This document shows, piece after piece, positions 8,014 to 16,716 of a stretch of 64,000 nucleotides of DNA. Within the stretch, counting starts at the first letter, position 1; the number at the start of each line of letters is the position of its first letter. The notes under the pieces are model-generated. The model made no database searches and was not told the origin of the DNA. It saw only the letters and a list, made by a program, of their open reading frames with translations. The DNA comes from Arthrobacter sp. StoSoilA2 (GTDB taxonomy: Bacteria; Actinomycetota; Actinomycetes; Actinomycetales; Micrococcaceae). The stretch spans positions 2,170,001 through 2,234,000 of the forward strand of contig NZ_AP024643.1 of assembly GCF_019977195.1 (NCBI RefSeq), read 5' to 3'. The position numbers and the translations under genes were made by a program.

Positions 8014-9603
8014 GTGCACAGGGATAAGAGCGCCAGCGTGAGATACGACGTCCTGGTGGTTGGGGCCGGCGCCGCAGGCGCTCCCTTGGCGGCCCGCTTG
8101 AGTGAGGACCCGCAACGAACCGTGCTATTGCTCGAAGCAGGCCCAGTCCCCGACAACACGGAGTCCTTCCCGCAAGAGCTGCTCGATGCCGGGACCGTCC
8201 AAGGAGCCCTCCCCGGTTACCCCCACAACTGGTCATTCGCGGTTCACCTCACGCCAGACTTGCCTTACTCTATTGCCCGAGGCCGCATTCTGGGCGGATC
8301 AACCGCGATCAGCGGAACCTACTTCATCCGGGCACCGAAACAAGACTTTGACCGCTGGTCCTCGGGAGGAAATGAGGAGTGGGCGTGGGACAAAGTCCTG
8401 TCCTATTACAAAAAATTGGAAAACGACCTGGAATACGGCGAGAGCGACATGCATGGAGGCACTGGTCCAATAACCGTATCGCGCCCGCCGCAAGACCATG
8501 CCGTGACAAAAGCCTTTCAGCGGGCCGTCAAAGAGCTGGGCTTCCCAGCGGAACAGGACAAGAACAGTGGCGATGGACCCGGCTACGGACCCGTGCCATC
8601 AAACAGCATCCGCGGCTTGAGAATCAACACCGGAATGGCTTACATCAATCCTGCACGCGACCGCCGGAACCTCACGGTCGAGGGAAATTCTGTCGTGCGT
8701 CGGGTGCTGTTTGCAGGTACCCAAGCGATAGGCGTCGAAGTCCTACGCGACGGAGCAGTCTTCACGATCCAAGCAAACGAAGTCGTTCTTTCCGCGGGGG
8801 CGGTGAAAACGCCACATATCCTGCTGCTGTCCGGACTGGGCCCTGAAACCGAACTGAACCGATTCCACATCCCCATAATCAAGCACCTGCCCGGCGTCGG
8901 TAAGGGCTTCAGTGACCATCCCAGTCTCGCTATCAGCTGGCGATCCAAAGTCCCGGTGGTCGACTATGACACGACACAATCCATGGCTGACGTCCTCAGC
9001 TTTACCTCCAGAGGTTCACCCTGTCCTGGTGATCTGGAGATACTTCCACTTCTCAAACCAATTGGCTACATGCTGACCGGCAGTCCGGCATCTCCAGTGA
9101 ATGAATCACCCAACGCTCCAGACGCCCTCAAATGGGGAGACCTAGCTTTTCTCGTTTCACTTCAGGCTGCGACGTCGCGAGGTCAGATAACCCTGGAATC
9201 TGCAGACCCTGCTGTGCAACCGCGAATCGACTTCAACTATCTCTCCACGGCGACCGACCTCAGACGCATGCGCGAGGCGGTCCGCACCGCCGTCGGCCTC
9301 CTTCGGTCAAAGGCATTCAGCCCTATTTTTAAGGAGCTGACGGAACTAGCGGAGCCAATCCTGCAAAACAACAGGCGACTCAATGGTTGGATGCGGTCCC
9401 ATCTGGGGACGGCCTTCCATCTTTGCGGCAGCGCGAAATTCGGATCCCCGAGCGACCCTGACTCCGTAGTGGACCAATACGGCCGCGTTCACGGTGTCAC
9501 AGGGCTTCGCGTGGCCGACACATCAATTCTGCCGACAACACCCACCCGCGGCCCCGCGGCCGTGGCAGTACTCATTGGGGAGCGGATAGCAGAATTCATC
9601 TAG
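8014..9603 (+). CDS. mftG: Mycofactocin-system GMC oxidoreductase MftG
   Basis: This 529-residue GMC flavoprotein has the N-terminal FAD motif VVGAGAAGAPLAARLSE, GRILGGSTAISGTYFIRAP, the mid-protein SAGAVKTPHILLLSG, and the C-terminal GTAFHLCGSAKFG and TRGPAAVAVLIGERIAEFI. MftG is reported to reoxidise mycofactocinol and pass electrons to the respiratory chain, which allows growth on alcohols. A GTG at 8014 follows GAGGTGAT; another GTG eight codons later is possible. It lies 130 bases after mftF and is likely the last gene of the mycofactocin operon. Confidence 0.92.
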   Translation: MHRDKSASVRYDVLVVGAGAAGAPLAARLSEDPQRTVLLLEAGPVPDNTESFPQELLDAGTVQGALPGYPHNWSFAVHLTPDLPYSIARGRILGGSTAISGTYFIRAPKQDFDRWSSGGNEEWAWDKVLSYYKKLENDLEYGESDMHGGTGPITVSRPPQDHAVTKAFQRAVKELGFPAEQDKNSGDGPGYGPVPSNSIRGLRINTGMAYINPARDRRNLTVEGNSVVRRVLFAGTQAIGVEVLRDGAVFTIQANEVVLSAGAVKTPHILLLSGLGPETELNRFHIPIIKHLPGVGKGFSDHPSLAISWRSKVPVVDYDTTQSMADVLSFTSRGSPCPGDLEILPLLKPIGYMLTGSPASPVNESPNAPDALKWGDLAFLVSLQAATSRGQITLESADPAVQPRIDFNYLSTATDLRRMREAVRTAVGLLRSKAFSPIFKELTELAEPILQNNRRLNGWMRSHLGTAFHLCGSAKFGSPSDPDSVVDQYGRVHGVTGLRVADTSILPTTPTRGPAAVAVLIGERIAEFI

Positions 9604-10210
9604 GGGAGAGGCAAGACGAGCGCTGCGACCAGCATGTCAGCGTCAGCCGGGCCACGGTCGTTGTCAGCGTCTTCGTCTTGGGCGGACCTAACACCGGCAT
9701 CGGTCATGACTCCCAGGTCTAATGCTCGAGATCCAGTGGAAAACGTTCTAGAGGCACTTGACCACATGTCCGTCAACCACATCCCTGCATTAGAGGTAAC
9801 CCCCGCCGCAGAAGACCGCCGTGCCTCCACCATTGTCTGGCTCACCGGCTGCAACTCTCGGTACATAGATCCCCGCAACAACCAGCTGAACACCCTTTTG
9901 GCCCGACTACTCGCGCACCCTCCAGAAAGAAGTCGCCCCATTCAGCCCCTGCGCCTACCACGCCCTGCGTACCGTCGACAGGCAGCTATGAGTGGGTCAT
10001 CGCTGTCAGGGGGCCAGGCCGACCGCTAACAACTCAGTCGTTGACAACCGCTAGAAGGCTCAGCCGCCTATAGTCTGCGGGCACTGGGCCTCTCAAGCCC
10101 GACACAAAGTTCCAAGCCTGCACCCGAAGGAAGGGTCAGCACCTCGTGGATCGGACGTAACACGAAGACCTACCTGCTTGTCCTTTAGTGCCGCACCGCA
10201 ATTGCCCGGG
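9604..10210. other. Intergenic stretch after mftG, no recognised gene
   Basis: About 600 bases separate convergent mftG and the EthD-like gene. Overlapping open frames exist on both strands (131 codons from 9634 on plus, 113 codons ending at 9600 on minus), but neither has a ribosome binding site or a pattern I recognise. The plus frame has a loosely CBS-like SVMTPRSNARDPVENVLEALD run. A decayed gene is possible. No clear terminator hairpin was found. Confidence 0.4.
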
Positions 10211-10531
10211 TCAGGCCATGCTGCCGCCCGAAAGCCCATAGTCGAGGACGAGGGCGCCGCCTGTGGCGTAATTGGGCACGTCGGCAGCAACTGCTTGCCC
10301 TTCAGGTGAGGCCATCGCAGCCTGGAGTTCCGCGACGTCATTAAACTCGGCCTCGAAAATCGCGAAGTAGGGAGTAGGGCGGCCTTCGGGGTCCGGCGAG
10401 ATGTTTGTTGAGTATCGCCAGGAACGCAACCCCGGCAGCTTCATCGCGAGCGGCAAATGGATCGACTCGTAATATTCGATGAAAGCACCGCGGTCAGCCG
10501 GTTCTGGGTATAGGACGATGAGCTTGTGCAT
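10211..10531 (-). CDS. EthD family protein
   Basis: This 106-residue protein starts MHKLIVLYPEPADRGAFIEYYESIHLPLAMKLPGL in two joined segments, the classic EthD pattern of a dimeric alpha/beta-barrel ferredoxin-like fold. EthD proteins accompany oxidative degradation operons, and some members are dehalogenases, decarboxylases or cyclases. GAGGAG lies nine bases upstream of the ATG at 10531, which decides the start; the frame is open further upstream. It is alone between mftG and the decayed region, so its partner enzyme is not evident. Confidence 0.82.
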   Translation of the reverse strand: MHKLIVLYPEPADRGAFIEYYESIHLPLAMKLPGLRSWRYSTNISPDPEGRPTPYFAIFEAEFNDVAELQAAMASPEGQAVAADVPNYATGGALVLDYGLSGGSMA

Positions 10532-11446
10532 GGTTCTTTTCTCCTCGGGTCTGACTGGAACACGGTCGGCGCTCTGGGCCCAAAGTTCCAGAAGCGATCC
10601 TTGTGCACGCTTGGGCATCCGTAGGCACGGAGCCCTTTGCGGCCACAACGTCGATATCGTGTGTGGCCAACCTTACTGACTTCCGGAACCACGAAGAATG
10701 ATAAGAACGGACAGCGTGCTGACTGTTCCGGCCATTGGGCAACGAGGATAATCTGATTTGCCGGCACTTTTTGGGCGGTGTCCAGGGAGAGGAGACCAAT
10801 GCCATCGCCGCGCAGGCTGATTCGAGTTGGGTTGTTGGCTTGATGCTGGCCATTGCATCGTTCTACGCAGGAGTCTGGGTAAGCCGGCGAGAGAGTAGCT
10901 GGTCAGTCTGCGGCTGTGTTCAATGCCGATGTCGGCCGCGTTTCCCATGTGCGGAGCGACCGTGGTATTTCGCCTATGTGGCCTTCCGGCGACCATTCCG
11001 TCTGCGGCAAGGGGTCCAGCGTTTCCGATGCTTCGCCCAAGCCTCCGAGGACCACGGCCCTGAGGGGGTCGTGGCCCTTGCCAGTAGCCCCAACGAACTC
11101 AACAGCCGGGCACATCGGGACCAACGGCGTCGAGCTTTCCGTACTGTTCTAAATGCCCATAATGGTACGGGCCGCCCGCTCGGGATCAACAGAGCAGGAC
11201 CACGGCACCGTGACCTTGAGCTGAGGCGTGCAAGAGGTCCGCATGAGGTGGTGGTACCACGAGGGCGCATGGTCTACGGGAGCGACCGGGACGGCGACGT
11301 CGTGACCTGATTCGCGCAGTGTAGCTGCAGCCGCTTTGGCCCGTCATCCGGGCGCAGAGAAGAACCATGCCGTTCGTATTTTCTTCACGGGTACTTGCCA
11401 TTGATTCTGTTTCTCGCATCCGATGCCAAGATTGGTTGAGAACTGA
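10532..11446. pseudogene. Decayed region, probable gene remnants on the minus strand
   Basis: No intact gene is visible in these 900 bases. On the minus strand two protein-like islands occur in different frames: one around 11160-11310 containing PVDHAPSWYHHLMRTSCTP and then LKVTVPWSCSVDPE, ending at a stop, and one around 11010-11124 containing VEFVGATGKGHDPLRAVVLG. This suggests one or more frameshifted coding sequences. The second island resembles a sequence near 32.9 kb. I do not recognise the family. Confidence 0.35.
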
Positions 11447-12583
11447 TCAGGGGAAGAGCTGGGCAAGTCTAAGACCCAGCACGACTGTGAGCCTGTCTTC
11501 CGCGTCATTAAGATCAAGCTCGTACTTGCTTTCGAGTCGTTTAAGCCGACTGTAGACGGTTGAACGATGGAGGTGGAATTCGGCGGCTATCCTGTCCACC
11601 TCACCGTTGCGCTCCAAATACTCTCGTAGCACCGCTATGTTCTCCTCGCTTTCGCGAGCGACAAGAAGTGCAACCCTGGGGTCGATGGTGCGCAATCCAA
11701 GTTCGCGACCGATCATTACGAGAGTTCGCCACGAGCCCATGCGGTCCCATTGAACAATTGAGGAGGATCCGCGCTGGGTCTTGGCCACACGCAAAGCGCC
11801 CAGCGCCTCCTCATACGACTGCCTCGCCAGGTCCAAGCCTGGCACTTCTCCTCCAACCCCGTGGAAAGCTCCTGAAGCGTACGTGCTGCGTTCCAGAGCG
11901 GCACATACGCGATTTATCTCTTTCATGGGAGCACGTTCATTCTCATTGACGATCGTGACGAGCCGGCCGTTCATCTCTGCCCACGCCCCATCTATGTGTG
12001 GAATACCCTCCCACATCAGGCGGGCACCGGGCGACAGACTCTCTTTGAGTTCGGACACGAGAACGCGAATTCGAGTGGATCTTTCGAACGGCCGCATAGA
12101 GCTCAGGCTGTCAACCCCAATCCGGTGAGTCGCAGGGCTACGGCTCAATGTCGACCGGATTGCAAGTTGGACCTGATCGGATTGTGACTTTAGGAGTTCG
12201 ATTTCCAAGCCCAGTGCTGTGAGCGTGCGTTCGTTCTCCAGATGCCAGTCGGACGGAATTGTCTGGTCGGGGTCGAGCGCGAACACATAGCCGACTGGGT
12301 AGCCCCGGTGACGAATTGTAATGACGGTGCGCGCAAGAGTATCAAACTCCTCATTTGCAGGTACGCGGACGAGGCCTACGTCGGGATCCAGATAAGGCAT
12401 GAGCCAGTCGGGGACACGAGACGGATTGCTGGTCAGGATGCCGTCACGTCGAGGGGCATCAGTGCGGTCAGCCGGCTGCTCAGAGAAGGCCAGAATGCTG
12501 CCAACGCCGGATGTTATTAGGATCGGCGTATCAAACTGGGCATACAAAAGGTCTGCAAGTAGCTGGGCTTGACTGGCCGTCAC
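11447..12583 (-). CDS. PucR/CdaR-type transcriptional regulator
   Basis: This 378-residue regulator has a C-terminal PucR-type helix-turn-helix (AAEFHLHRSTVYSRLKRLE, then DLNDAEDRLTVVLGLRLAQ). A central GGDEF-like or CdaR-type segment precedes it (LDLARQSYEEALGALRVA), and the N-terminus is probably a sensory domain. The GTG start at 12583 is preceded by AGGAGA. Family members usually activate catabolic operons in response to a pathway substrate or intermediate. It reads away from the catabolic genes that begin at 13.9 kb and towards the mycofactocin block, and is the only obvious transcription factor in the first 33 kb. Control of one or both blocks is inference. Confidence 0.86.
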   Translation of the reverse strand: MTASQAQLLADLLYAQFDTPILITSGVGSILAFSEQPADRTDAPRRDGILTSNPSRVPDWLMPYLDPDVGLVRVPANEEFDTLARTVITIRHRGYPVGYVFALDPDQTIPSDWHLENERTLTALGLEIELLKSQSDQVQLAIRSTLSRSPATHRIGVDSLSSMRPFERSTRIRVLVSELKESLSPGARLMWEGIPHIDGAWAEMNGRLVTIVNENERAPMKEINRVCAALERSTYASGAFHGVGGEVPGLDLARQSYEEALGALRVAKTQRGSSSIVQWDRMGSWRTLVMIGRELGLRTIDPRVALLVARESEENIAVLREYLERNGEVDRIAAEFHLHRSTVYSRLKRLESKYELDLNDAEDRLTVVLGLRLAQLFP

Positions 12584-13364
12584 AATTTCTCCTGCAGTTG
12601 GGGCTGAATCTCAAAAGTTGAAGCCTATACGTTTACCGCCAAGCTCTCAGAGCTGAGTCGTTCAGGGGCATCCGGTGGAGAGTCCAGTACTCTCGCACGC
12701 CTGCTCCTCGCCCCGAGGGCCGTCAGCGACGCCGAGTTCCTGCCCCCGACAGATGTTGGTTACATGGGCTGAGTAAGGTGTGCGGGATAATCGCAAGGAT
12801 TTCACCCTGAGGTTACAGTACGGTGATACTACCCATAATAATAAGCGTAGCCACACAGACGTTTCCTTCGGCGTCGATTGCCAGGAGTCAAACATGGCAC
12901 CTCAGGGGCCATGGGAAAAACTGGACGGTGCAGCAAAAAACTCACCACGCGCCACTACCTCCCAACTGGAGACACGGCCAGACCAGTTCGGCAGCCTGAA
13001 CGGTAGCGCCATCGGGGGATAGCCGACACCGTCTGGTGGGGCCAGAGGAAGGTGGCCGTGAGTTCTGGACAAGCTTAATTATGGCGGAACCATCGGCCTT
13101 GGCACAGTACAACGGCCTGAATCGTAGCCGACCCTCCGCCGAACCAATTTCTCTGAAGTGTTCCTAGGGGCTTCTAAAACAATGTCGTTTGGCCTAACCC
13201 GGGGGCCGTCGCGCTCGGTGTAGAGCGACGGTGGTCCCACCGTCCAGAGTTTCACCGGGTGAATGCCTGAAGGGACAAAGCTTTGAGGGGCAGTGGAGGG
13301 ACCCCCAGCCTACAGTCAACTGCGCCGGACAAAGGTCACCGCCGTTTTCACACGCAGTACTGAG
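12584..13364. other. Intergenic stretch, no gene seen; one short perfect inverted repeat
   Basis: Nothing coding is supported here. A perfect 8-base inverted repeat, GACGGTGG-tc-CCACCGTC, lies at 13227-13244. The gap should contain the promoter of the divergent PucR-type gene at its left edge. An 80-codon open frame from 12780 has no ribosome binding site and no recognised pattern. Confidence 0.4.
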
Positions 13365-13553
13365 CTACGTCGGGCCCGCGCACGGCCTCGTGTTGTCGGC
13401 CCTGGCCGTAGCCAAGGTCTCAGTACTGCCAGAGATCCCGTCCACCACAACCCGGATGCCATTCTCGACAGCGGTCACTACCAAGCTTCCGTCGTTGAGA
13501 CTGACTGGACTCGCCAGGAAGCCCGAACCGGAAACGACCTCACAAAACTCCAT
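13365..13553 (-). pseudogene. N-terminal fragment of an SMP-30/gluconolactonase-like gene
   Basis: A minus-strand ATG at 13553 with GAGGAG eleven bases upstream opens 62 codons beginning MEFCEVVSGSGFLASPVSL and then NDGSLVVTAVENGIRVVVDG. This matches the start of SMP-30/gluconolactonase proteins (first blade, xGxxEGPVxxPDGS pattern). The frame then closes after TRPCAGPT, far short of the usual 290-300 residues, and I could not follow the protein convincingly in another frame. An intact family member lies at 24560-25456 on the other strand. Confidence 0.5.
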
Positions 13554-13882
13554 AGCACTTGCTCCTCAATTCACTTCGTGCCCATGCCCATGATGACCGC
13601 CAGTTGTCCTAACACGGGAGTGCACCTTCCGTCGCATTGGTCGCAACGGGCCGCCCACACCCGTCGTGAGCCAAATCCCGGGACAATCACTTGCCGTGAG
13701 GAACTGCTTGGCGTCCTGCTAAGGACGCCTTGTGGGCTGAGCCGATGCCAAGTCGACGATCTCCTCCATCCGACATCTGTCTGGTTCCGCGCCAGCAAAT
13801 ACCAGACAGTTGGTGCAAGCGCATGAGCTGGGCCACTGACAGACTTTATGGAACGCCAATCAAGCGAAGGAATTAGACGACG
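13554..13882. other. Intergenic stretch upstream of the catabolic run
   Basis: No gene is supported. This region should hold the promoter of the plus-strand catabolic genes starting at 13883; I saw no convincing promoter pair or operator palindrome. Short open frames lack ribosome binding sites. Confidence 0.35.
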
Positions 13883-14677
13883 ATGTCTCAGCGAATTTTG
13901 CTACTTAACCCTTGGGGCATGAGTTACATGGATGAGCCCGCTCTCGAGTTAGTGGCACGACATGTCAGGCCCGATACGACCGTCGAGGTGCGCAACCTGG
14001 GCGAGGCCGCCCCTCCGCTTCCATGGCCGGTCGAAGACCTCGAGGCGACGATGGTCGCTGAGGCGCAACGGGCGCAGGCGGAAGGCTTCGACGGTCTGGT
14101 GATCGCCTGTTCCGGGGATCCTTACCTCAAGGTTGTGCGTGAGGCGGTCGACATACCGGTCTCAGCTCCGACTGAGGCCGCGATTCATTTGTCGCGCTCT
14201 TTCGGCAAAGTCGCGGTCCTGGCGAGGCGGATGCCGGACAGCTACTCGGCGCCCCTGTCGCGCCTGTCGGGACGGGGAAACGGGGACTTTTGGGAGGATA
14301 AGGCCCGCGAGTACGGGTTGGCGGACGATGAGTTCACGATTCGCCGTGTACCTATCACCCGGCATCCCGAGTTCGAATCGCTCGAGCACCTTACCGATGT
14401 TGACCCTGACGGACTTCGAGACATGACCCTTGATGCCATGACTGCCGCATTGCTCACGGAGGGCGTGGCCCAGGCCAAGGCGGCTGTCCAGGAGGATGGT
14501 GCCGAAGTCATCTACTTTGCCTGCACCTTTTGGAGCCGGGGGCTGGATGAGCTCAGCGGAAATCGCTCACTCTTCGGGGTCCCCGTGCTCAACCCATTGG
14601 TGTCCGCAGCAATTTTTGTGGAATCGGCAATCATCGCTCGAGGTCACACCGTTCCCACGACGGCTTTGTCGTCCTAG
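13883..14677 (+). CDS. Asp/Glu/hydantoin racemase superfamily protein
   Basis: This 264-residue protein starts MSQRILLLNPWGMSYMDEPA. It has two candidate catalytic cysteines in the places expected for the aspartate/glutamate racemase fold: GLVIACSGDP near residue 75 and IYFACTFWSRG near residue 213. The family includes hydantoin racemases, maleate isomerases and arylmalonate decarboxylases, so the reaction is open. It heads the catabolic run and precedes the flavin monooxygenase by 137 bases. AAGGAA lies upstream of the ATG. It could racemise or isomerise a pathway acid. Confidence 0.78.
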   Translation: MSQRILLLNPWGMSYMDEPALELVARHVRPDTTVEVRNLGEAAPPLPWPVEDLEATMVAEAQRAQAEGFDGLVIACSGDPYLKVVREAVDIPVSAPTEAAIHLSRSFGKVAVLARRMPDSYSAPLSRLSGRGNGDFWEDKAREYGLADDEFTIRRVPITRHPEFESLEHLTDVDPDGLRDMTLDAMTAALLTEGVAQAKAAVQEDGAEVIYFACTFWSRGLDELSGNRSLFGVPVLNPLVSAAIFVESAIIARGHTVPTTALSS

Positions 14678-14814
14678 CCACGCTTACGACGACCGACGTC
14701 AAGAGGGCCGCATTCCGGCTCTTCAAGGTGGTCCGGTTGAAGGCTCCTGGCTGTGTGCCAGGCCCGCCGACACCATCCAGACGTCACTATCAGATACAGA
14801 TTGAAGGGGTTTAA

Positions 14815-16236
14815 ATGCGTGAAGGCAATGAAAATAAGACTCGGGACGGGCGGCCGCTGCGTTTCTGTATGTTTACAACCAATGCTCCGGCGGGGTTCCC
14901 GGGCTCTCCGTGGAACCAGCCTTTGGCGGCAAGCCACGACTACCGGTCGTTGAAGTCCTGGATGAAACTGGCGCGCGAACTCGAAGCTGCAAAGTTTGAC
15001 GCCATCTTCTGGGCGGACCACTCAGGGGTCTATGACACCTATGCAGGCTCGCGGGACGCAGCTGTACAGCGCGCCGTTCAGTTTCCGATCAACGATCCGA
15101 GCTCGCTCGTCTCCGCGCTCTCAACCGTCACGGAGCATCTGGGATTCGCCTTCAGTGCGAACGTGATTCAGGAGCACCCGTTCAGTTTTGCCCGACGCGC
15201 AGCCACCCTGGACCACCTTACTGAGGGGCGTGTCGCATGGAACATCGTCACTTCCTTTCAGCGCTCGGCATGGCGAAACGTCGGATACGAGGAAGTCGCC
15301 AGCCACGCTGAGCGCTATGCGCGGGCCGAGGAATATGTCGATGTGTTCTACAAGCTGCTGGAGGGCAGCTGGGAGGACGGTGCCGTAACGCGCGACCTCG
15401 AAACAGGCGTGTACGCCGATCCGAGCGCTGTTCATTCCGTCGATCACGTCGGCGAGTTCTATCGTTCTGCGGGGCCTCTGCCTGTTGAGCCGTCGCCGCA
15501 GCGGCTGCCAGTTCTGTTCCAAGCGGGCTCCTCCAATGACGGCCGCTCTTTCGCGGCGCGCAATGCTGAGGCAATCTTCATCTCGGCAAAGAGCCCACGA
15601 GGTGCTGCCACCTTCGTGGAGGATATTCGCGCTCGGATGACGGAGACCGGCCGGGATCCGGATGACATCTTGGTCTTCCAGGCCATATCCTGCATCGTCG
15701 GTGCCACCGAGGAAGGGGCACAGCAAAAGGCCGAGGTCATGCGCTCCTTCCTGAGCGATGAGGCAAGTCTTGTGTTCCAGAGCTCGGCCATGGGTATCGA
15801 CCTCAGCGGCGTGGACCTCGACACGCCCCTGGGTGACTTGGAAACAGACGCGATGCAGGGAGGTCTGCGTGCACTCATCGAGGCAGCTCCAAACAAGGAG
15901 TGGACCTTCCGTGAGGTGGTGTCGAAACCAATGACACCGCACGTTGTAGGGACAGCGGAACAGGTTGCAGACTGCATTGAAGAATGGGCGGCATCCGGCA
16001 TCGACGGCATCAACATCTCCTTCATCAACGGTCCCGGCGAACTCGCCGATTTCGCCCGCTACGCCGTGCCAGAGCTGCAACGACGCGGACTCATGCAGAC
16101 CGAATACGCTCCGGGCACTCTCAGGGACAAGTGGTTCGGATCGCCGCGCGTAAACGATCGGCACCCCGCGGCGAAATACCGGCGTGGAACTGCTGTTGAG
16201 TCTGAAACCCCGATTGGATCGCTTACAGCCAGCTAG
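14815..16236 (+). CDS. LLM-class flavin-dependent monooxygenase, NtaA/SnaA/DszA type
   Basis: This 473-residue protein has the length and motifs of the nitrilotriacetate/dibenzothiophene-sulfone monooxygenase group of the bacterial luciferase family: PLAASHDYRSLKSWMKLAR, DAIFWADHSGVYDTY, GRVAWNIVTSFQRSAWRNVG, PVLFQAGSSNDGRSFAARNAE and HVVGTAEQVADCIEEW. Such enzymes use reduced FMN delivered by a separate reductase; a flavin reductase gene lies at 30754. GAAGGGGT precedes the ATG. Some relatives perform Baeyer-Villiger or ring-opening oxygenations. Its place with a lactonase-like gene and CoA enzymes suggests an early oxygenation step, but the substrate is unknown. Confidence 0.88.
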   Translation: MREGNENKTRDGRPLRFCMFTTNAPAGFPGSPWNQPLAASHDYRSLKSWMKLARELEAAKFDAIFWADHSGVYDTYAGSRDAAVQRAVQFPINDPSSLVSALSTVTEHLGFAFSANVIQEHPFSFARRAATLDHLTEGRVAWNIVTSFQRSAWRNVGYEEVASHAERYARAEEYVDVFYKLLEGSWEDGAVTRDLETGVYADPSAVHSVDHVGEFYRSAGPLPVEPSPQRLPVLFQAGSSNDGRSFAARNAEAIFISAKSPRGAATFVEDIRARMTETGRDPDDILVFQAISCIVGATEEGAQQKAEVMRSFLSDEASLVFQSSAMGIDLSGVDLDTPLGDLETDAMQGGLRALIEAAPNKEWTFREVVSKPMTPHVVGTAEQVADCIEEWAASGIDGINISFINGPGELADFARYAVPELQRRGLMQTEYAPGTLRDKWFGSPRVNDRHPAAKYRRGTAVESETPIGSLTAS

Positions 16237-16716
16237 CGAACCCCCCGGAATGGCCGGTACTCATCAGGGATTCCAACAGTGTACGCGGCGGTGAGACCAT
16301 ATCCCGAGCAGTGGGATTGGCTAGCAACAGTCGCAATGCGGTGCATGGCCCCGTGGGGGACCGGCTCCAGCTGCCCCTAGTGCTACACGCGTCAGCGACT
16401 GTCCTTACTGGCTCAGAATCGGACAGTTTCGCAAGCGCCCATGGGGCCATGATTCTCAGCAGGAACAAACACCCAAGGAATGGTTTCGTGCACACGAACC
16501 ACCTCACAAATGCGTCGCGGGCCGGTGCCAGCACCAAAACGCCTTTGAAGCACGGACAATTCGGCTCAGTATGAGGCCAGCGCAACCATGGGCAGTGATT
16601 CGAGGACGAATTCCAACCCAGCAAACGTCATGTATTCGGCCACAAAGAGAACGAAGCCGGCAGCAGGTCGGGGCGGGCGTTCAACATCAGCGCAGCAACA
16701 TCAAAGGGAGAAACCC
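16237..16716. other. Intergenic stretch before the transporter gene, no gene seen
   Basis: 480 bases without a supported gene. The transporter frame is open back to 16588, but that part has no family similarity and the strong ribosome binding site sits before 16717. A separate promoter for the transporter and downstream genes may lie here. Confidence 0.4.

Noticed and set aside
9634..10029. 131-codon plus-strand frame with a CBS-like phrase (SVMTPRSNARDPVENVLEALD)
   Set aside because: The similarity is limited to about 20 residues, there is no ribosome binding site, and an equally long frame exists on the other strand.
10041..10076. TTGACA and TATAGT hexamers as a promoter pair
   Set aside because: The spacing between them is about 22 bases, too long for a normal sigma-70 type promoter.
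15121..16164. 347-codon minus-strand open frame opposite the LLM-class monooxygenase
   Set aside because: It is antisense to a gene with clear family motifs, has no ribosome binding site and no protein pattern; long antisense frames are common in high-GC DNA.
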